Source: Hymenoscyphus infarciens (taxonomy: Eukaryota > Ascomycota > Leotiomycetes > Helotiales > Helotiaceae). Taken from it: 64,000 nucleotides of DNA. Of this stretch, positions 1-13,592 are shown in pieces; the first letter of the stretch is position 1; each line of letters starts with the position of its first letter. The translations under genes and the position numbers were made by a program. The notes beneath the pieces are model-generated. The model searched no databases. It saw nothing but the letters and a program-made list of their open reading frames with translations, and had not been told where the DNA came from. The stretch is taken from NCBI GenBank assembly GCA_001414345.1, contig LLCB01000322.1, positions 1 through 64,000 of the forward strand. The letters run 5' to 3'.

Positions 1-963
1 TTAATATATAAGCTAAAAAGTATAATAACTCTTTTAAGAATAGCTATATATACTATATTAAATTTAGTAATTTAAAAGAGAAATATAAGTAGATATATTA
101 ATTACTTTATATCTTAGAATTTAATTATAATAGTAAAGGTTTAGTTACTATTAAAAAGAAAGCTAAGATTTTTTATTTAAAAGTAAGTAAATTAAACTAT
201 AATTAAATTTAATACTAATATATCTATAATAGTACGAAATATATACTACTACTAAGAAGATATATAGAAGTACGTTTAAGATAGAATAATATATATAAAT
301 ACTAGGCTCTAGTATAGAAGAAAAGGAAAAACTACCTCTCTTCTATACAAAATATAAGTATCTATATATAAGAGATTAGACTATACTAAGATCTAATAAT
401 AATAGTAACTAAGTCCTATCTAATATAGCTAATATAAAATAATAAGAGCTTTAAAGCTAAATATATAATATCTAAATCTTAATACCTTCTCTTATATAAG
501 TATTAAGTTAATTATAATCTTAGCTCTAAGGTATTAAAAGTATTAGTAGAATAGTATACTATTATATCTTCTATATATAAATATTAAATAATTATATCTT
601 TAGTATCTTTAATTAAATAAGTATTAGTTATTTATAATCTTAGCCTAGAGATATTAGTAGTACTTAGAAATATTAGTAGTTTTACGAATACTAGTAATTT
701 AGAATAGCGTACTATTATAATATCTTATAAAAAATACTCTTAATTAAAGAAGTAGAAGAAGAAGACTTTCTTTTAATATACTATAATATATTATCTATAT
801 ACTAATTAAATAGCTATTAGCTACTAGTAAATATAGCTATTCTAAGAGCTAAAAGAATACTATTAATATCTTAGAGTTATTCTTAAGTATATAAGAATAT
901 CTATTAATTCTAACCTCTTCTATATTAAGAACTATAGTAATATTATTACTATTAATATAAAAG
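1..963. other. RIP-degraded DNA, no identifiable gene
   Basis: A+T-rich sequence dense in TAA and TAG in all frames, with few CpA or CpG dinucleotides. I see no tandem array and no recognisable protein motif. It looks like the 5' flank of the degraded frame that begins near 964. Confidence 0.6.
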
Positions 964-2010
964 AGGAAATTTAAGCTTAAATTAATCTCTATTAAGTATA
1001 TTATACTTAAGATAGAAGAGAGTATATAAGTTATAAGAAAGAGATAAAAGAAAAGCTAAAAAGAAGACTAAAAAGAAGAAGAAAGAGAAGGAAAAAGAAA
1101 CTCTAATATCTTAGCTAGCTTCTTAGAAGTAAAGAGCTTCTAAGAAGCAATTACTAGTAAAGAGAAAGAAGCTCTTTAGAATTAAAGAGATAATAGATAT
1201 AAGTAAAAGTATTACTTTAATAGCTTAATTCTTTACTACTACTAATATAATAAGCTAGAGGAAATTTCTAGAGAGAAGATTAATAATAGACTCTATAAGT
1301 AAGTATTATAAAAGAAGAATTATTTAACTACTTAAGATATACTTCTTATTATATAAGTAATTAGAAATTATAAGTAAGTACTTTTAAATTAAATCTTCTA
1401 TCTACTTATTACTTTATAACTTTAAAATATATTAAAATATTTTAATAAAGTTATTTAAATAGTAATTTATATAAGAAAAGGCTCTAATTAATACTATAAT
1501 AGCCTCTATTTAGAGGTTATAAATAGATATCTAATATTAGTAAAGTAGTATATATATATTAATAGAGTAGTAATAGTACTAGTACTAGTAGTAAGAGAAT
1601 AAAATAGATATTAGAATATATTCTAATTATTATAGTTTTAAGAATAATAGAATAATAACTCTTTTTAGTAGAGATAATCTTTTATATAAAAATTAGAGTA
1701 TTTAGCTAAATAATATAGCTTAAAAAATTTATAGACTAAACGCTTTAGTATATACTAAAGTATTAAATATATTAAATTATCTATTATTATTATTATAACG
1801 TCTTTTTAGTAGTATATATACTAAACTATCTAAGAAAATATACTAGCTAAATAGGCTCTAAATAGGCTCTAAAGATAAGAGCTCTTAGTTATAAAGATAT
1901 TATTAGCTAGCTTCTTATAGCGTTTACTAGCTTATCTACTAAATAGTAGCTTACTTAATAAGTTAGCTATAATTAGTTTACTAAATAGTATTAAAGTCTT
2001 AGTAAGTTAA
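964..2010 (+). pseudogene. Degraded Lys/Glu/Gln-rich reading frame, unknown
   Basis: Reading from the AGG at 964, the frame shows only TAA and TAG stops and no TGA as far as I followed it. Its first 120 codons are rich in Lys, Glu and Arg, as in a charged linker or coiled coil. If TAA and TAG are read as former CAA and CAG (the change RIP makes), the following part is Gln-rich. TGA is rare in all RIP-mutated DNA, so absence of TGA alone is weak evidence; the charged composition is the real support. No family recognised. It could be a host gene or an old transposon protein. Both ends are approximate. Confidence 0.3.
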
Positions 2011-2324
2011 AGTAGTATAATAGGTATCTTTTAATTTTATATACTCGTAGTATTATTTAGTTTTATAAGTTATATAACTCCTATTTAAATTAATACTACT
2101 AACTATAGTTATAACTACTATAATAATAATTATATACCTTTAGTAAAGCGCTAGCCTTTATAATTACTAAATTTCTAAAGCTAGAATAAGTAATAATATA
2201 CTTAGCTTATCTAACTTAATTAAGTAAGGTAAAAGCGACTATCTACCTCCTTTAATAACTATATACACTTCTATTAAAGTATATTATGTTCTAGTAGTAC
2301 TCTAGAAGAGATAGTTCTTTAATA

Positions 2325-2520
2325 TTAGTAGATAAGCTCCTTTTTAGTAAGTAAGCTAGTATTTAGCGTATAAGCTGCTTCTTACTAATATTAAATATTT
2401 ACTAAATATACTAGATATTAGTAAGTAAAACTGTTATTTACTAAGTAAGCTAGCAATTACTAAGTAAGCTGTTAATAATTAAGTAAGCTATTAATAATCA
2501 AGTAAGCAGGCATATCTCTA
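2325..2520. repeat. GTAAGCT-core minisatellite, irregular
   Basis: Several spaced copies of AAGTAAGCT, AGATAAGCT or a close variant, with about 18-25 bp between them. Same core as the larger arrays in the left 35 kb, here in GTAAGCT orientation. Units are too diverged to give one period. Confidence 0.55.
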
Positions 2521-5500
2521 GTACCTTTTATAAGCTCTAAAAATTAAGCTTCTAATACTCTAACCTTACTAGAATCCTATAAAGGAGGCTAAAGAGGAAA
2601 TTAACTATTAGTTTATAAACTTTAATTATAATTATATATAATAAACTAACTAAAGTAGATAAGACAGCTATAAGTAATTAGTAGCTAAAAAAAGGCTCTC
2701 TACTATAGTCTAACTATCTATTCTATATATTATAGTAAGAGAGAAGGAATAGAGAGAAAAGCGTTAAAAAAGTAGTAAAGAATACTAGTTATATAGTTTA
2801 AAGTTTCTATTTATCTATTAAGAGAGATAAAAAGAGAAAAGTAACTTCTATATTCTATACTCTAAGCTATCTTTACTTATTATAGAGAAGAGAAGAGAAG
2901 AAGCTAGTTAAAGCTTTATACTCTTTAAATATCTATAGTAATAAAATAGTCTTCTAGCTTATAAAAGCGCTTAAATTTTACCTAGAATATTAGCTAGTTA
3001 AAGTTATTATAAAATTAGATTAACTTATTAATATCTTTATTTATAATAGTATTAATTATCTTCTAACTATATACTCTTATTAGTAGTTTTCAGGTTCTAT
3101 CTTCTATAACTAGGTAATAGGTAATTATAGAGTAGTATATCTAAAATACTACTATACTACTAACTAATATAACTATAAAAGTATATAAAGTATTATTAAA
3201 AACTGTTCTTTTATTAACTTATAAGAAATATAAAATACTAGTTATCTTCTTAAGTTCTTTATAGAAATATACCTACTTTATATATACTATTATACTATTA
3301 TACTTAGCTATATTTTTAATATTAGAAGTATTATCTAGCCTTTTTTATTCCTAGTAGATAGTATAAGTATAGAGTTTATTAAAACAAAGTAGATAGTAAA
3401 GAGGATTCTTAAGACTAATCTTTTTTAACTTCTCTAAGATATTAGAGTAAAACTCATCTTTATTAAATACTTAAAACCTATCTAGTCTTATACTTTACTA
3501 AGAAGAATAGTTATTACTTTTATTTATATCTAAAAGCTTCTAATAGTTATTTAGATTAATATTAATATTTATATTAAATAATAAATCAAATACTAAGAGC
3601 TTAATAGAGATAAGGTTATTAGCTACTATATAAGTAACGAGGCTATTAGCCTCTATCTACTTAATAGGATTAATAGTAGACTACTCTCTCTTATATTATT
3701 AGAGGTACTTCTCTATTAAGCTTAAACTTTTTAGGCTGTCTAAATATACTTAGGGAATTTAATTATAAGATAGGTAGAGTTTAAACTTTATAATAGTACC
3801 TAAGTATATATATTATATTATAAGTTCGCCTCTAGTTTTATTACAGTTATATTTATATAAGTAAATAGTAGTCTTAAGTAGGCTTAGCTCGTCTTTAGTA
3901 AACTTTAAGCAGCTACTACTTTTAAGTAAAACCTTTCTAGTAGTAGTCTTAAGTTTAGAATAGTCTTTTTATATACTTTTACTTTAAGAGCTAGTTAGAA
4001 GTTATCGTCTTTCTATCTATTCTTACTACTCTAATAGAGACACTTTAATACTTTTAGTACTTTAGCTAGATATAGATACTATTATAAATTTAAAGAAACC
4101 ACTATAGTTTAAGCTATTACTACTACTATTACTACTACTACCGCTATTAAAAGTATATTATAAAAGTTTACTAAGTTTAGATTATATAAGTAATAGAGGA
4201 ACCTCGAATTTAAGAGTAGTCTTAGGTAAAAGTCTTAACTAGTTAATAACCTTACTAAGAGAATTACTTTAAGGTTTCTATAACTATTAAATAAGGTTAA
4301 ATTAGTAGAGTAAGGATATATACTTTAGTAACTAGAGATAGTAATTTAGATTATAAAGATATAAGAGGTGTTAGAGGTATATAGAGTAAGTGAGATATAC
4401 TAGGTATACTTAAAGATAAGTCTAATAGAGATATAATTAGAGCTTAGCTTCTTTTCTTAGGTTTAGTTAATTAAAAAGTAGAACTTATAAAAGTATATAA
4501 AGGTATATAAGATAAGATAGTTATAAATAAGGCTAGTAGAAGTATAATTAAGAATAAAGTTAGTAGAAGTATAATTAAGATTAAGTTCTTATCTTTTAAT
4601 TTATTAATAGCGGTTTTAATTAAAGAAGGTAGATAGAAGTACTTATAAATGTCTATAAAAGAGGTAGAATTACTAATAATATAGTTAGTAGAGAGACATT
4701 TAGAGATAAAGTCGTTAATAGAGATATAAATAATATTAAGACTAGTAGAGGTAATATTAAAGCTTAGCTATCTTCCTTTAATTAGTAAACCCTTAGTATT
4801 AATCTTTATTATAAACTAAAATAAAAGAGTACTTATAAGTATATATAGAAGTACTAGGGAATAGGTATAACTAAGATCCTTTTTAAGTTTATATAAAGAT
4901 AAGTACTAGTAAGATACTAAGTACTTATTCTTCTTTAGTAAGATATAATAAAGAGAGGTTATAGTCTAGTTCACTACCTAGGACACGCTAATAAGTGAAT
5001 TCTAGCTTACTACTTAGCTTATACTAAAGAGTAAATATTTCTTCTTAACTTAAGTAAGAGATATTATATTAACTTAGGCTAATAAACACGAATATAGTAC
5101 CTTAAACATATTTAATAATAATATACTATTACTTTAGTAATCCTAATAGTAATCTAAGATCAAAGACTCTTTTATATTAGTTTTAATATAAGAATATAAA
5201 TATAAGAAGGAAGAGACTTCTTATTATTTTTATATAATAGTACTAGATATAATATATTATTTTATTTCTTATTAATACTCTACTAGAAACATATATACTC
5301 TTATTCTCTTCTTCTTCTTTATTAAAACTTATTTAGTACTTATTTCGTTAGCTTCTAGATTTAGTTAATACTATAGTTAATAAAATATAAGAGTAATAAT
5401 ATATTTTAACGTTAGCGTAGAATCTAGACTTACTTAAATAAATCTAGTGTTTTACGCTTATAAGTACTAATACTTATAAGATACTAATATTATAAATATA

Positions 5501-5814
5501 TAAGTATTTATATTTTCCTATCTTTATAAACTAAGGAGTTTTATTAATAGAGTATATTATAGTTAGAATTATCTTTTTAAGGAGTAAGTAGTATACTAGG
5601 TAGGTAGTTAACTTACTAAGAAGATACGCTTTTTACTCGACTTAGTTAGATACTAGTAGCTAAAGAAGAGGTGTTTACGTTTAAATTATAGTTATTATTA
5701 TTAAATAAGAATAGTCTAATAAGAGCTCTTTCTATATAGTTAAAGACTTATATTATAGCCTAAACTTTAAGTCCTCTTAGACGATTTACTAGTCTAGTAA
5801 GCTATAGAATTATA
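2521..5814. other. RIP-degraded DNA, unidentified
   Basis: No recognisable gene. From about 4,150 to 4,920 one plus-strand frame reads with mainly TAA and TAG breaks and a basic/hydrophobic composition, suggesting an old coding relic, but I cannot name it. A short 27 bp duplication (AGTATAATTAAG core) lies at about 4,531-4,590. The rest shows only RIP composition. Confidence 0.5.
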
Positions 5815-6015
5815 GATAGGCCTACTTTTTCCTAGCTTATCTACTAATATACTTACTTACTACTATTCTAAAGCTCATCTATTAACATATAGCTTACCTA
5901 CTAATATACTTACTTACTACTATTCTACTACTAATAAAGCTTATCTATTAATATATAGCTTATCTACTAATATGTAGTTTATCTACTAATAAAGCTTATC
6001 TATTAATATATAGCT
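5815..6015. repeat. AGCTTATCTACTAATATAT minisatellite
   Basis: About eight copies of an AGCTTAYCTACTAATATA-like unit (about 19-25 bp), some separated by a TACTTACTTACTACTATTC spacer that itself occurs twice. It belongs to the AGCTTAC-core family. Confidence 0.7.
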
Positions 6016-9000
6016 TCTACTCCTCTTTTCCTTTTAAATTCTAACTTAAAATATCTAGTATAATTATTATCGCTTACTTCTTAATCTATCGTATTAAGCT
6101 ATTCTTACTCTATTCTCTTCTCTATTATCTCTATTAAGTATTTAATCCTCTTTAATATTAAGAAGCCTAAATACTTTATTTAGAGTATTAGCGTACTCTA
6201 CTATAACTTCCTTATTATTACTCTTATCTAATATAAACATATCTTCTTCACTATTCTTAGAATTCTTAGTATTCTTAGTATTCTTAGTACTCTCCCTTAT
6301 TTAAGATATATAAGCCTTACCTCTATTATCTTCTAGTTTTTAAAAGCTTAGTAGTAATAAATTTAAAGTATTTAAAGTATTTATATAGTTAGAAAGGATA
6401 CTATAATTAAGTAATAAGGGAAATAATACCTTTTAGTCTTCTCTTCTAGCCTAGGTTAGTATACTAGTTATTATAATTAACTACTACCTTAGTAATAATA
6501 ATTCTCTTTAGAATATTATAACTAATAAGTATATAACTAGGTATATTTCCTTCTAGCTAATACTAGTAGTTAAGTAGTATCTAAGAAGTATCTTATATCT
6601 ATTTTACTAATCTTAACTACTTATATATAAGTAATTCCTTTTCTTTAATATACCTTTATAAATACTAGTATATATTAATACCTTATAAGATAATTATATC
6701 GTTTATAAATTAAAGATAAAGTATATTTAATATTAAAGATAGTAAAATAACCTCTTCTTATACTAACTTATATTATTATATTCTCTAATTTAATTCTACT
6801 TCTAGGGTTTCTAAGTTAAATATCTTTAATAAGATTCTTTTAAAGTATACTCTAAGAGAGAGGTTATTAAGTAGCTTCTTAATTCTCTAGGCTTACTTCT
6901 AAAGTACTAAGAGCCTAGAAGATAGAGGTTAGAATTATTTATAATTTAGAGAGAATAATAACCGACTACTTATAAAGACTCTAAAGTAACTAGCTAGCCT
7001 TTTTAGTTCCTTTAGTATTATACTAATTATATATATTTCTCTACTCTTAAACTTATAATATTACTTAGATCTAGAATTATAGGAATTCTTTATTAATATA
7101 ATACTAAGTCTATGCTTTTATATACTTAGTATAAAGGTTTCTTATCTCTAACTACTTCTATTCTTTATAGGATTAACTAGTAGCTAGTAATTCTACCTTA
7201 GTTATAGTAATAGTATTAGTAACTATTTTAGTAATAGTTTACTTTCTAAATAGATATTATATAGTATAAGAACTATAAGGTAGCCTCTTTAAAACAAGTA
7301 TTAGAATTTCTACTATAGCTAGGTACTCTTCTTACTTAATTCTAAAATTTTCCTTCATATTTTCCTTATAGAGAAGTAGTTAGAAGAGTTTCTTATAAAG
7401 CTTTATTTTTTAAGTAGTACCTTACTCTTTTTTTCTTATAAACTATTATAACTATTTAAGAATAAGTATTACTCTTTATAGAGATATTTCTAAGAACTCT
7501 AGTCTTTATAAAAGAACTTTAAATAAGAAACATAAAAGCTTACTTATTATTTAGCATACTCTTTTAATACTTTAATAATATCTTAGTTAGGAATGATTTT
7601 CTCTTTTAAAAGTAGATACTAGTATATCTTTTTAATATTCTCTAGATATTTAAGCTCTTTTTTAAGTATACGTTTATACTTTATATCTAAATAGCTACTA
7701 AGGTAAAGTAATTAGGTATTCCTATAATATTATATTTATATATTTAGAATGTTTTCTTAGCTTATTAGTAATATAATTTAGTATAATAGTATAAGATAAG
7801 ACTTTCTACTCTAGTCTCTTTCTACTTCTTCCTTGTTAGATATCCTAAGACCTTTAGTATAGAAGAAGTCTTATAGTATTTAATATTCAAAAGTATATAC
7901 GTATTAGTATATTATATTCATAGTAAATTAAACCTTTATATCTATCTTAGGATATCTCTTTTATATCTATAGAGTAAATTTATAAGTAATATTATATTAG
8001 ATAATTATATATACGTTTAATAAGAGTCTTAATAAGATACTCTAAAGTATATAACTTATAACTTTATACTTCTTACTATAGTATTAATTAATAAGTCTAA
8101 AAGTTACTCTATAATAGTATACTATATTCATAAGTCTAGTCTAGTTAAGCCTCTTAAATCTTTTCGTCTTTATAGAACTTACTACTTTAAAGTAGTAGCT
8201 ATACTCTATAGTACTATTCTACTCGTTCTTATCTAGACTAGAGATTTCTAGTAGGTTTTATATAATACTATTACTAGTAAGAGTAAGACTATAACATATA
8301 TTATTAACTTCTTTACTAAGAGAGTTTAGTATAAAAAAGCTTTCTTAAGGCTAACCTCTAATAAAATATTAGTTAGATCGAATCTCTTACTTATACTACT
8401 AGTTTCTATCCTAGCTTTAAATATATAGTCCTATATTAGAATTATCTTAATAGAAATAAGTAAAGTAGGTATACTATAGTAATAAGAGTATAGTCTAGGC
8501 TCTAAGAGTATTAGTAGAAGATATAGTACTAGTAGAGTAAGAGGCTTAAACTTCTCGATTAAAAAGTACTTAGTAGTACTTAGTAGCTCTAATCTAATTA
8601 AAATAAGTATACTTTTATAGTTTCTATAGATCTAGTATATAAATAAAGTATTTAAGCTAAATAAATTTTATAAGACTATAAGACTAGGCTTATTTAGAAA
8701 TCTTACCACGTATAATAATATAGTGAAAAAATTCTAAGAGATTAAGATAAAAGGCTAGTATAAGGTTATAGAGACTTAATAGGAAATATCTAGATTATAA
8801 TAATAATATTACCTTTAATTATAAATAGCTATAATATATAATATCTCTAGATATAGCTTCTTTTACTAAGATATTAGTTTATAGCTCTTTTAAATACCTA
8901 ATTTAGAATCTTATAATAAAGAGTAATATAAATCACATTTCTAGTAATCCTTCTATAGTTTATAGAATTATATCTTACTAGACTAGTAAATATAGTAAGC

Positions 9001-9330
9001 CTAAGAAATAGAATCATAGTTTCCTAATTAATATAGTAGGTAGCCTAGTTTTAAAGATTTATTTATTTTAGTTTCTTTTAAGTAATATTAAAGTATTAAG
9101 AAGTAAAAATGTTAAAGTCTTAATTAATTTATAAATTATAATCTTTATTTATATTAAAGTTATTAAGTATTAAAAAGTCTTTAGTATCTTAGGATATTAG
9201 CTACTTTTAAGGAAGAAAAGCATTCTTAAAGTACTTATATAGAAGGGCTCGTTAGAGTACTCTCTAGACCTAACCTCGCTAAAAAGTTATAATATAATAA
9301 GATATAATAAGATTAAGCTTAAATATAGGT
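6016..9330. other. RIP-degraded DNA, unidentified
   Basis: A+T-rich and gene-free. A short run of TTCTTAGTA units lies near 6,256-6,290. No protein motif, RNA gene or array recognised elsewhere in this stretch. Confidence 0.55.
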
Positions 9331-9339
9331 TACTAGAGA

Positions 9340-9480
9340 TAAGGTACAGGTAAGCTAGCTCTATACTAATAAGTTACAACTAGTTATATAAGTAAGCTAG
9401 TAATTAAGCTCTATAAGGTAGTAACCTAACTATTTAGACAGCTAATCTACTAAGCTAATTACTATAAATTAGCTCCTAAT
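9340..9480. repeat. Small GTAAGCT-core cluster
   Basis: Four or five dispersed GGTAAGCTAG, AGTAAGCTAG or TAAGCTAATT units, same core as the other left-half arrays, too diverged to define a period. Confidence 0.4.
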
Positions 9481-9489
9481 CCTAATTAG

Positions 9490-9760
9490 TCTAAGTAATA
9501 TAAAAACCTCTTTAAATATATCTTATTAATCTCTATAACTAATATTAACTATATTCTATCTATATTATAAAACATAACCTTTTGTTATACTTCTTATGAA
9601 ATTCAGTTCTACTCTATTAACTAAGTAATAGCTAGACTTATAGAAGAGAACGAACTTAAGTAATAGATTTAAGAGATAGAATAAGTAGAGAAGGAACGTA
9701 AATAAGAGAAGAAGAAGAAGAAAAAAAAGAGAAAGAAGAATAGAAAGAAGAATAATTAAA
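9490..9760 (+). pseudogene. Degraded frame ending in a Lys-rich tail
   Basis: A plus-strand frame read through TAA/TAG (former Gln or Trp) gives roughly 35 hydrophobic/Asn-rich codons. A Glu/Gln/Lys-rich stretch with coiled-coil character follows (about 9,630-9,690), then a run of more than ten Lys/Arg codons (about 9,705-9,755, GAAGAAGAAG-type DNA). Such acidic-then-basic C-terminal tails occur in several fungal transposase and nuclear protein families, but no catalytic motif is visible upstream, so I assign no function. The frame ends just before the 88 bp tandem array. Confidence 0.35.
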
Positions 9761-9774
9761 CTCTCTTCTTAAAC

Positions 9775-10320
9775 TAACCTAATATCTAATAAACCTCTAT
9801 TTAGGCTTTATAGTCTTTTTTATTATACTTTATAAACTAGCTCGATATTATAAACCTCTCTAATCTAATATTCGTTTGTTATACTTCGCTAGTTAGCTTA
9901 ACTTCTTTAGACTTCTTAATCTTAGTAGCCTAACATCGCTGACCTCCTTAATCTAATATTCGTTCGTTATACTTCGCTAGTTAGCTTAACTTCTTTAGAC
10001 TTCTTAATCTTAGTAGCCTGACATCGCCAACCCCTCTAATCTAATATTCGTTTATTATACTTCGCTAGTTAGCTTAACTTCTTTAGATTTCTTAATCTTA
10101 GTAGCTTAATATTATTAATCTCTCTAATCTAACCTAATATCTAACAAACTCTCATTTAGACTTTATAGTCTTTTTTATTATACTTTATAAACTAGCTTAA
10201 TATTATAAACCTTCTTAATCTAATATTCGTTCGTTATACTTCGCTAGTTAGCTTAACTTCTTTAGACTTCTTAATCTTAGTAGCCTAATATTACTAACCT
10301 CTCTAATCTAATCTAATATC
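9775..10320. repeat. 88 bp tandem repeat with a 352 bp higher-order unit
   Basis: The unit beginning AATCTAATATTCGTTCGTTA recurs at 9,862, 9,950 and 10,038, exactly 88 bp apart, with degenerate starts at 10,126 and 10,305; another good copy starts at 10,217. A longer block (CTAATATCTAATAAACCTC... to the first 88-mer) at about 9,775-9,861 recurs at about 10,128-10,216, giving a second-order period near 352-355 bp. Units keep CpG (TTCGTTCG, CTTCGCTAG, CATCGC) that RIP has removed elsewhere. Confidence 0.85.
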
Positions 10321-10477
10321 TAGTAAATTACACTCTCTTAGCTAGCTATTTATAGCTACTCGAGGACTAGACCTATAATATATTAGTAAGTACTTAGACT
10401 CTTTTAATAACTTTAAACAAAGCACTATTCTCTAATATTTAATAGTATATATAGCTTTATAACTTTAGACCCTCTAT

Positions 10478-10692
10478 AATAATATATATATTTATAATAA
10501 AGGCAGTATTTATAATAGAGATAGTATTTATAATAAGGCTAGTATTTATAATAGAGACGGTGTTTATAATAAAGATAATATTATTTATAATAAAGAGAGA
10601 AACAAGAAGACTATTATATAATAGTCTTATTACTTTTCTCTATATTATAAATAATACTACCTTTATTATAAACACTATCTTTATTATAAATA
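10478..10692. repeat. Inverted minisatellite / large hairpin
   Basis: The left arm (about 10,485-10,600) repeats TTTATAATAAAGATAGTG-like 20-mers; the right arm (about 10,630-10,690) carries the complementary CACTATCTTTATTATAAA units. At the centre lies the perfect palindrome GACTATTATATAATAGTC (about 10,610-10,627). The strand can fold into one long imperfect stem. It may be a foldback element or an inverted duplication. Confidence 0.75.
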
Positions 10693-11204
10693 CCTTCTTA
10701 AGATATGTTTCTATTAGTTAAGATTAGTCTTAGATTTTACCTAATATAAATTTAGTATAAGCAAAGTTAAAGTTTATAAGAATACCTCTCTTCTTCCTCT
10801 ATACTAGTAATCTATAAGAACCTATCTTTTATATAGTCTTAACTATATTATAGATAATATTAAAGTAAATACTAATATAGGCTCTACTTAAGTTAGAGGA
10901 ATAAAAGAGATATTTTAAGTAAGAATAAGATAGAAGAGAGTATAGAATAGCTCTTAGATATATTATATAGCTTTTTTTTTACTAGCTTAGCTTTAGTAAC
11001 CCTAGGTATAATAGAGATCTTAGTTTATTAATTAGAGTAATAAAAAGTGTTTAAGATAAAGAGAATATATAATATAGCTTAAATAGACTAAAAAACTAAC
11101 TCTAATATATCTTACTTCTCTCCTTTCTACTTTCCTCTCTCTATAATCTTATAATTATTCTATAGTTTTCTAGAGTATACTAGAATAGAATAAATTTAGA
11201 GATC
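10693..11204. other. RIP-degraded DNA, no feature seen
   Basis: A+T-rich spacer between the hairpin and the next array. No reading frame, motif or repeat recognised. Confidence 0.55.
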
Positions 11205-11355
11205 TAGATAAGCTCTACTTACTAGGTAAGCTTCTAGAATAGGCTTCCAGAGCAGGCTCTTAGATAAGCTGTTCTCTAACGAGTAAGCTCGCTCTCTAGT
11301 AAGCTGTTCTCTAACAAGTAAGCTCTTAGAGTAGGCTCTTAATATAGGCTCTCCT
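11205..11355. repeat. GTAAGCTC / GGCTCTTAG minisatellite
   Basis: Alternating AGTAAGCT(C/G)TTCTCTAAC and AGAGTAGGCTCTTAGATA-like units, about 20-24 bp apart, about seven copies. Same GTAAGCT core as the other arrays, but G+C-richer. Confidence 0.6.
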
Positions 11356-13277
11356 TTAATATAGAAGTTCTAAAACTAATTAAATATATAAACTATTCTA
11401 ATCTAGTTACTAATACTATAAATAGCATAATATACTAGAAAATATTATTAAATATATATATAAACCCTAATCTAATCTAGAAAATTATCTAATATCTCCT
11501 ATCCTAAGCTTAGCTAGATCTAAATCCTAGTTTAGAGCTCTAAATCCTAGTCTAACTTAACTAAATCCTAGGTTATATAAATACCTTAATTAACTCGACG
11601 ACGCTTTTACTCTAAACATAATAAGTATAGAGTAGACTATTACTTTATTATAAATGTTTTATAAGAAATACTAAGATAATTAAAAAGATAATAGACCGTA
11701 GTATTATAGTTCTCTCTAATAGCTCGGTCTATACTAATCCTATACCTATAGTATTAGCCTATTACTTCAGAATCGTATTTAAGGTCTAAATTATAATTAT
11801 CTTAGAAGATAGGAATTAAAGAACTACTTAGAGATATAAGAGAGGTATATAGAGATAGCTAACATAATAGCTTAAGCTAATAGTAGATATATTAAGTAAG
11901 TAATTGATTATCTAGTTATTAATTAAAAAGTAAAATATATAACTTAGTAAAGACATATAATATTCTATCTTATATAATAACTAATACTACCTTATACTCT
12001 ATTCTAAGAGAGTAGAAGCTTTAGTAGTAAGGCTTTCTTTATTAAAGTTAATATATTATAATTAAGAAAGTGTAAAAATAGTACTACTCTAAAGTTTAAC
12101 TTCTCTATTTTAGATAATATTATCTTCTTATTTATTATACTTAATATAATCTATTTAAAGATCTTTAATAATAGGCTAGACCTAGTTTAAAAGAATTATA
12201 ACTATTAAGTTAATCTTAGAGATAATCTAATAGAAGAGGGATTCTAGTAGTATATAGTCTAGTATTAAGAATAATATTATACTATAAGATAGTAGGCTCT
12301 TAGTATTATAGTTTTTATAATATTATATTAAGAGATAAGGATTAAGATAAAGAGAACGACAGATATTTCTTATTAAAAAAGGTAGTTATAAGTATACTTT
12401 TTAAGAGATATATACTTAAATATAGTTCTTATCTATAGAAGTTAGAGAAGCTTAATAAGCTTAAATAAGATTAAGATTATAATATAGGTTTCGTACCTAA
12501 ATATATTCTTAAAAGAGTTAAGAGGCTTAAGAACCTTAAAACACGTAGTCCTAGTCTCTATTATAAGCTAGAGAATCTTAATATATATCTTTAAGGTTTA
12601 TATCTAAGATTAGTACTATTTCGTAAATCTTTTTATCTATATAATATATATAAAGTATTTATAGTATTATATAGAGTAATATTATTAAACCTAAACTAGG
12701 TACTAGGTAAAGTTATATCCTCTATTAGCTTACCTCGCTTTAAGAAAGTAGTACTATAATCTATACTTAGTCTTAGTAGTAAAATAATACTAAAACGCTT
12801 TCTTTTTACCTCCTTTTTACTTATAATTATAGATAAAAATAAAGACAGAAAAGGGCGTAATCGCTAAACTTATAAGACTATATAGATTTAGATAGTTAAA
12901 TAACATAGTATTAAAATATATATAGAATTATATATAAATAAATAAAAAAAGAGTATTTTAGTGTTATTTTACTACTAAGACTAAGTATAGATTATAATAC
13001 TACTTTCTTTATCTAGTAAGAGCTAGGTTAAATTAGATAGTCTAAATTATATAAACAATTAGCCTATTCTAACTATAATAATAGTTTTAACTAACTAAGA
13101 ACATCTCTTAGATATAGCGAATAGCTTATCTAGAACCACGGTTATATATAGACCTCTAAATAAGTAGCCGCTATACTTTAAGAGTATACTAAGCTTATAG
13201 AGTAAGGAATATTTATTATAGAGAAAGATTTTTATAATATAAAGAGATATTTATAAGAAGGCCTCTTAAATTATAAT
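11356..13277. other. RIP-degraded DNA with an unidentified frame
   Basis: Unidentified. Around 12,340-12,720 one plus-strand frame has mostly TAA/TAG interruptions and an Ile/Leu/Lys/Arg-rich composition that could be an old coding relic. No diagnostic residue pattern was found. Confidence 0.4.
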
Positions 13278-13592
13278 AGCTTACTTATAACTTTTAATAG
13301 CTTATCTATACTTTTAGCAGCTTACTTACTTATTTTAGAGGCTTACTTACTTTTTTAGTAGCTTACTTATAACTTTTAGTAGCTTACCTATACTTTTAGC
13401 AGCTTACTCGCTTATTTTAAAGGCTTACTTGCTTTTTCAGTAGCTTACTTATAACTTTTAGTAGCTTATCTATACTTTTAGTAGCTTATCTATACTTTTA
13501 GTAGCTTATCTATACTTTTAGTAGCTTACTCGTAAATTTCAAAGGCTTACTTACTTTTCTAGTAAAGTAGCTTATCTATACTTTTAGTAGTA
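13278..13592. repeat. 20 bp AGCTTAYCTATACTTTTAGT minisatellite
   Basis: About fifteen units of AGCTTATCTATACTTTTAGT or the variants AGCTTACTTATAACTTTTAG and GGCTTACTTACTTTTTTAGT. Units at 13,450-13,520 are nearly identical and exactly 20 bp apart. The variants alternate, suggesting a higher-order pattern of about four units. Confidence 0.85.
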
